Source: Brassica napus (lineage: Eukaryota > Streptophyta > Magnoliopsida > Brassicales > Brassicaceae). From it: 64,000 nucleotides of DNA. The stretch covers positions 50,248,681 to 50,312,680 of the forward strand of contig NC_063450.1 of assembly GCF_020379485.1 (NCBI RefSeq), given 5' to 3'. The notes under the pieces are model-generated. The model ran no database searches and was not told where the DNA came from. It saw only the letters and a list, made by a program, of their open reading frames with translations. The translations under genes and the position numbers were made by a program. Position 1 is the stretch's first letter. Each line of letters begins with the position of its first letter. This document shows, in pieces, positions 62,692-64,000 of this stretch.

Positions 62692-63636
62692 ATGCCTTCA
62701 CTACCAAATGAGTTCATCCCTTATACTGATAATACCATGAACCAAAATGATTTTGTTCCCATCCAGATTAACCGAAATGAGACCCGAACGGTTCGATCAA
62801 CGTTCGTTACTTCTGGAAACACAAACCATGCCAATTTGTTTTCTCCATCTCCACCTTTTACTTCTTCTTACCATGCTTCACAAGTCTATTCATCTACCAT
62901 AACATTTAACAGTTCACGCATGGCTTATCAGCGGAGAAATAACATGATTTCTGCTGTGAGAATGCCTCAAATCTCAGGATTTGTTAACCCTCAATTTTCT
63001 CCAGTTTTGGCCACTCCAACCATCCCAAACATGTATCATCATGCTACTGTCCCGACCAATAATATGGTCAGTAGCCAAAATGGTCATGGCCGTGGCAACC
63101 GTGTCATAACTTCTGGTCAAACCATTAGGAATCACTCTCCAAATGTTTTTGGTAACGCCACTCCAACTATCTCAAACCTGAATGATGATGTTATGGTTCC
63201 GACCAATAATATGGTCACTAGCCAAAATGGTCATGAACGTGTCATAACTTCTGATCCAACCATTAACCCTCCAAATGTTTTTAATAACCAACGGGAAACC
63301 TTTTACCCTGAACCTATCGATTACACCAAAGTCGACACAAGTGACGAAGGTGGTGAAAACAAGTATCAAACCCATGGCATACCAAATGAAAATTACGGTT
63401 CATATATGTGTCCCAAGTGTCACAGTCGGTTTGATATTTCACCAATAATATCAGCTGCACGCATGGGGTTAGTTCATTCTAGCAATGAGACTAAAGAGGA
63501 AAACGAGAAAGGACCTTGTGAAAGAACTAAAAAAAGGTATCGTGAACAAAGTCATCCAGAAGTCAATGGTAAAGCTCGGAAGATCGAATCGGAGGACAAA
63601 GTTCCAGAAGAGAGCTGTGGCTCTAAAACTAATTAA
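62692..63636 (+). CDS. Unrecognised Asn/Ser/Thr-rich protein with degenerate C2H2-like finger
   Basis: An uninterrupted frame of 314 codons; ATG at 62692 lies 50 bases after a TATA box. The N-terminal two thirds is low in hydrophobic residues and rich in Asn, Ser, Thr and Pro. It contains an internal repeat of about 45 residues (ATPTIPNMYHHATVPTNNMV... and ATPTISNLNDDVMVPTNNMV..., each ending in a PNVF motif). Near the end CPKC (Cys240, Cys243) is followed by RFDIS, then Arg257 and His262 and by SNETKEE. The spacing is that of a C2H2 finger whose first His has become Arg. A basic stretch follows (RTKKRYREQ, KARK), possibly a nuclear signal. I do not know a function. A plant zinc-finger relative that lost metal binding is a guess. 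The sister copy at 55003 is broken. Confidence 0.7.
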   Translation: MPSLPNEFIPYTDNTMNQNDFVPIQINRNETRTVRSTFVTSGNTNHANLFSPSPPFTSSYHASQVYSSTITFNSSRMAYQRRNNMISAVRMPQISGFVNPQFSPVLATPTIPNMYHHATVPTNNMVSSQNGHGRGNRVITSGQTIRNHSPNVFGNATPTISNLNDDVMVPTNNMVTSQNGHERVITSDPTINPPNVFNNQRETFYPEPIDYTKVDTSDEGGENKYQTHGIPNENYGSYMCPKCHSRFDISPIISAARMGLVHSSNETKEENEKGPCERTKKRYREQSHPEVNGKARKIESEDKVPEESCGSKTN

Positions 63637-64000
63637 TCAAATATCATATAAGTTAAGAAATATGTATTTCAAAAAAAAAAAAAAAAAAAAAAGAAATATG
63701 TATTTCCAATTAAGCTTTTAATATTAATGTCTATATATTTGTATCAACTTATGATATATGTAAAATAAATAAAGCTGAATTTCTTTTTTCTTGTTTTCTT
63801 TTCATTTTCATCACATTGTTGATGATTTAAAGGTTACAACATTTCCTTTTGATGTAAAAAAAAGAGGGTTAGAACATTTTAGTCTCGTTTGAGATAAAAC
63901 AGAACTATTGTGTAAAAGATGTTTGATTTCAGTCGATTGCACAAAGAATCCGATAGAAATAACTGGATTTAACCAATCATAGAAGACCGCATAAATTTTT
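63637..64000. other. 3' flank of the copy B gene, to the window end
   Basis: Matches 56390-56760 of copy A except for a 36-bp insertion at 63671-63706 made of 20 A and a second copy of AAGAAATATGTATTTC (see findings). AATAAATAAAG near 63762 may serve as a polyadenylation signal. Confidence 0.55.
63655..63706. mobile_element. Poly(A)-only insertion with 16-bp target duplication
   Basis: AAGAAATATGTATTTC occurs at 63655-63670 and again at 63691-63706 with only 20 A between. Copy A has one copy and no A-run at the same place (about 56446-56461). This is the footprint expected of a retrotransposition event that delivered nothing but the tail. Confidence 0.75.

Larger units (their letters stand above)
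57270..64000. repeat. Tandem segmental duplication, copy B (continues past window)
   Basis: Partner of copy A (about 49830-56900). Copy B has its own insertions (Harbinger MITE at 58221, Stowaway-type MITE with solo LTR at 60075, poly(A) micro-insertion at 63671) and lacks those of copy A, so all these events are younger than the duplication. Confidence 0.88.

Overview
This is plant nuclear DNA from the Brassicaceae. Three lines of evidence support that. The genes are intron-bearing with plant-type splice sites. The single-copy genes from about 40 to 49.5 kb run PEPPER-like KH protein, class III peroxidase, At-4/1-like coiled-coil protein, which is the order I recall for Arabidopsis thaliana At4g26000-At4g26010-At4g26020. 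The transposons (Stowaway and Harbinger MITEs, Helitron, LINE, LTR element) are typical of crucifers. I cannot fix the species.

Layout. 1-889: AT-rich, unassigned. 890-32138: a very AT-rich satellite array of about 157-bp monomers, with divergent edges showing a roughly 785-bp pentameric period and a homogenised core with a roughly 314-bp dimeric period plus larger blocks. A Stowaway-like MITE sits in its left edge. 32139-33078: a patchwork junction holding a 182-bp fragment of nuclear 25S rRNA, satellite scraps and a second copy of a promoter segment, leading into the PEPPER-like gene. 35094-35193: a gap of 100 N. About 7.1 kb on the left of the gap (28.0-35.09 kb) repeats on its right (35.19-42.34 kb). 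The duplication ends coincide with the gap, and indels cluster beside it, so this is most likely two overlapping contig ends left unmerged. The right-hand PEPPER copy is the good one.

43.4-49.5 kb is ordinary gene space: two tandem peroxidase genes with matching exon structure and a shared promoter block (one Arabidopsis homologue, so a lineage duplication), then the convergent eight-exon coiled-coil gene on the minus strand.

49.8-64 kb is a tandem segmental duplication (copy A about 49.83-56.9 kb, copy B about 57.27 kb to the window end). Each copy carries one copy of an unrecognised gene encoding an Asn/Ser/Thr-rich protein with a degenerate C2H2-like finger. Copy A of the gene is broken by a 5'-truncated LINE; copy B is intact. 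Because each copy gives the empty site of insertions in the other, several elements can be delimited to the base: a Helitron (A), two Harbinger-type MITEs (A and B), a Stowaway-type MITE holding a 1304-bp solo LTR (B), and a poly(A)-only micro-insertion (B).

No tRNA, CRISPR or operon structure was seen. The many identical 69-residue reading frames in the array are products of the satellite, not genes.
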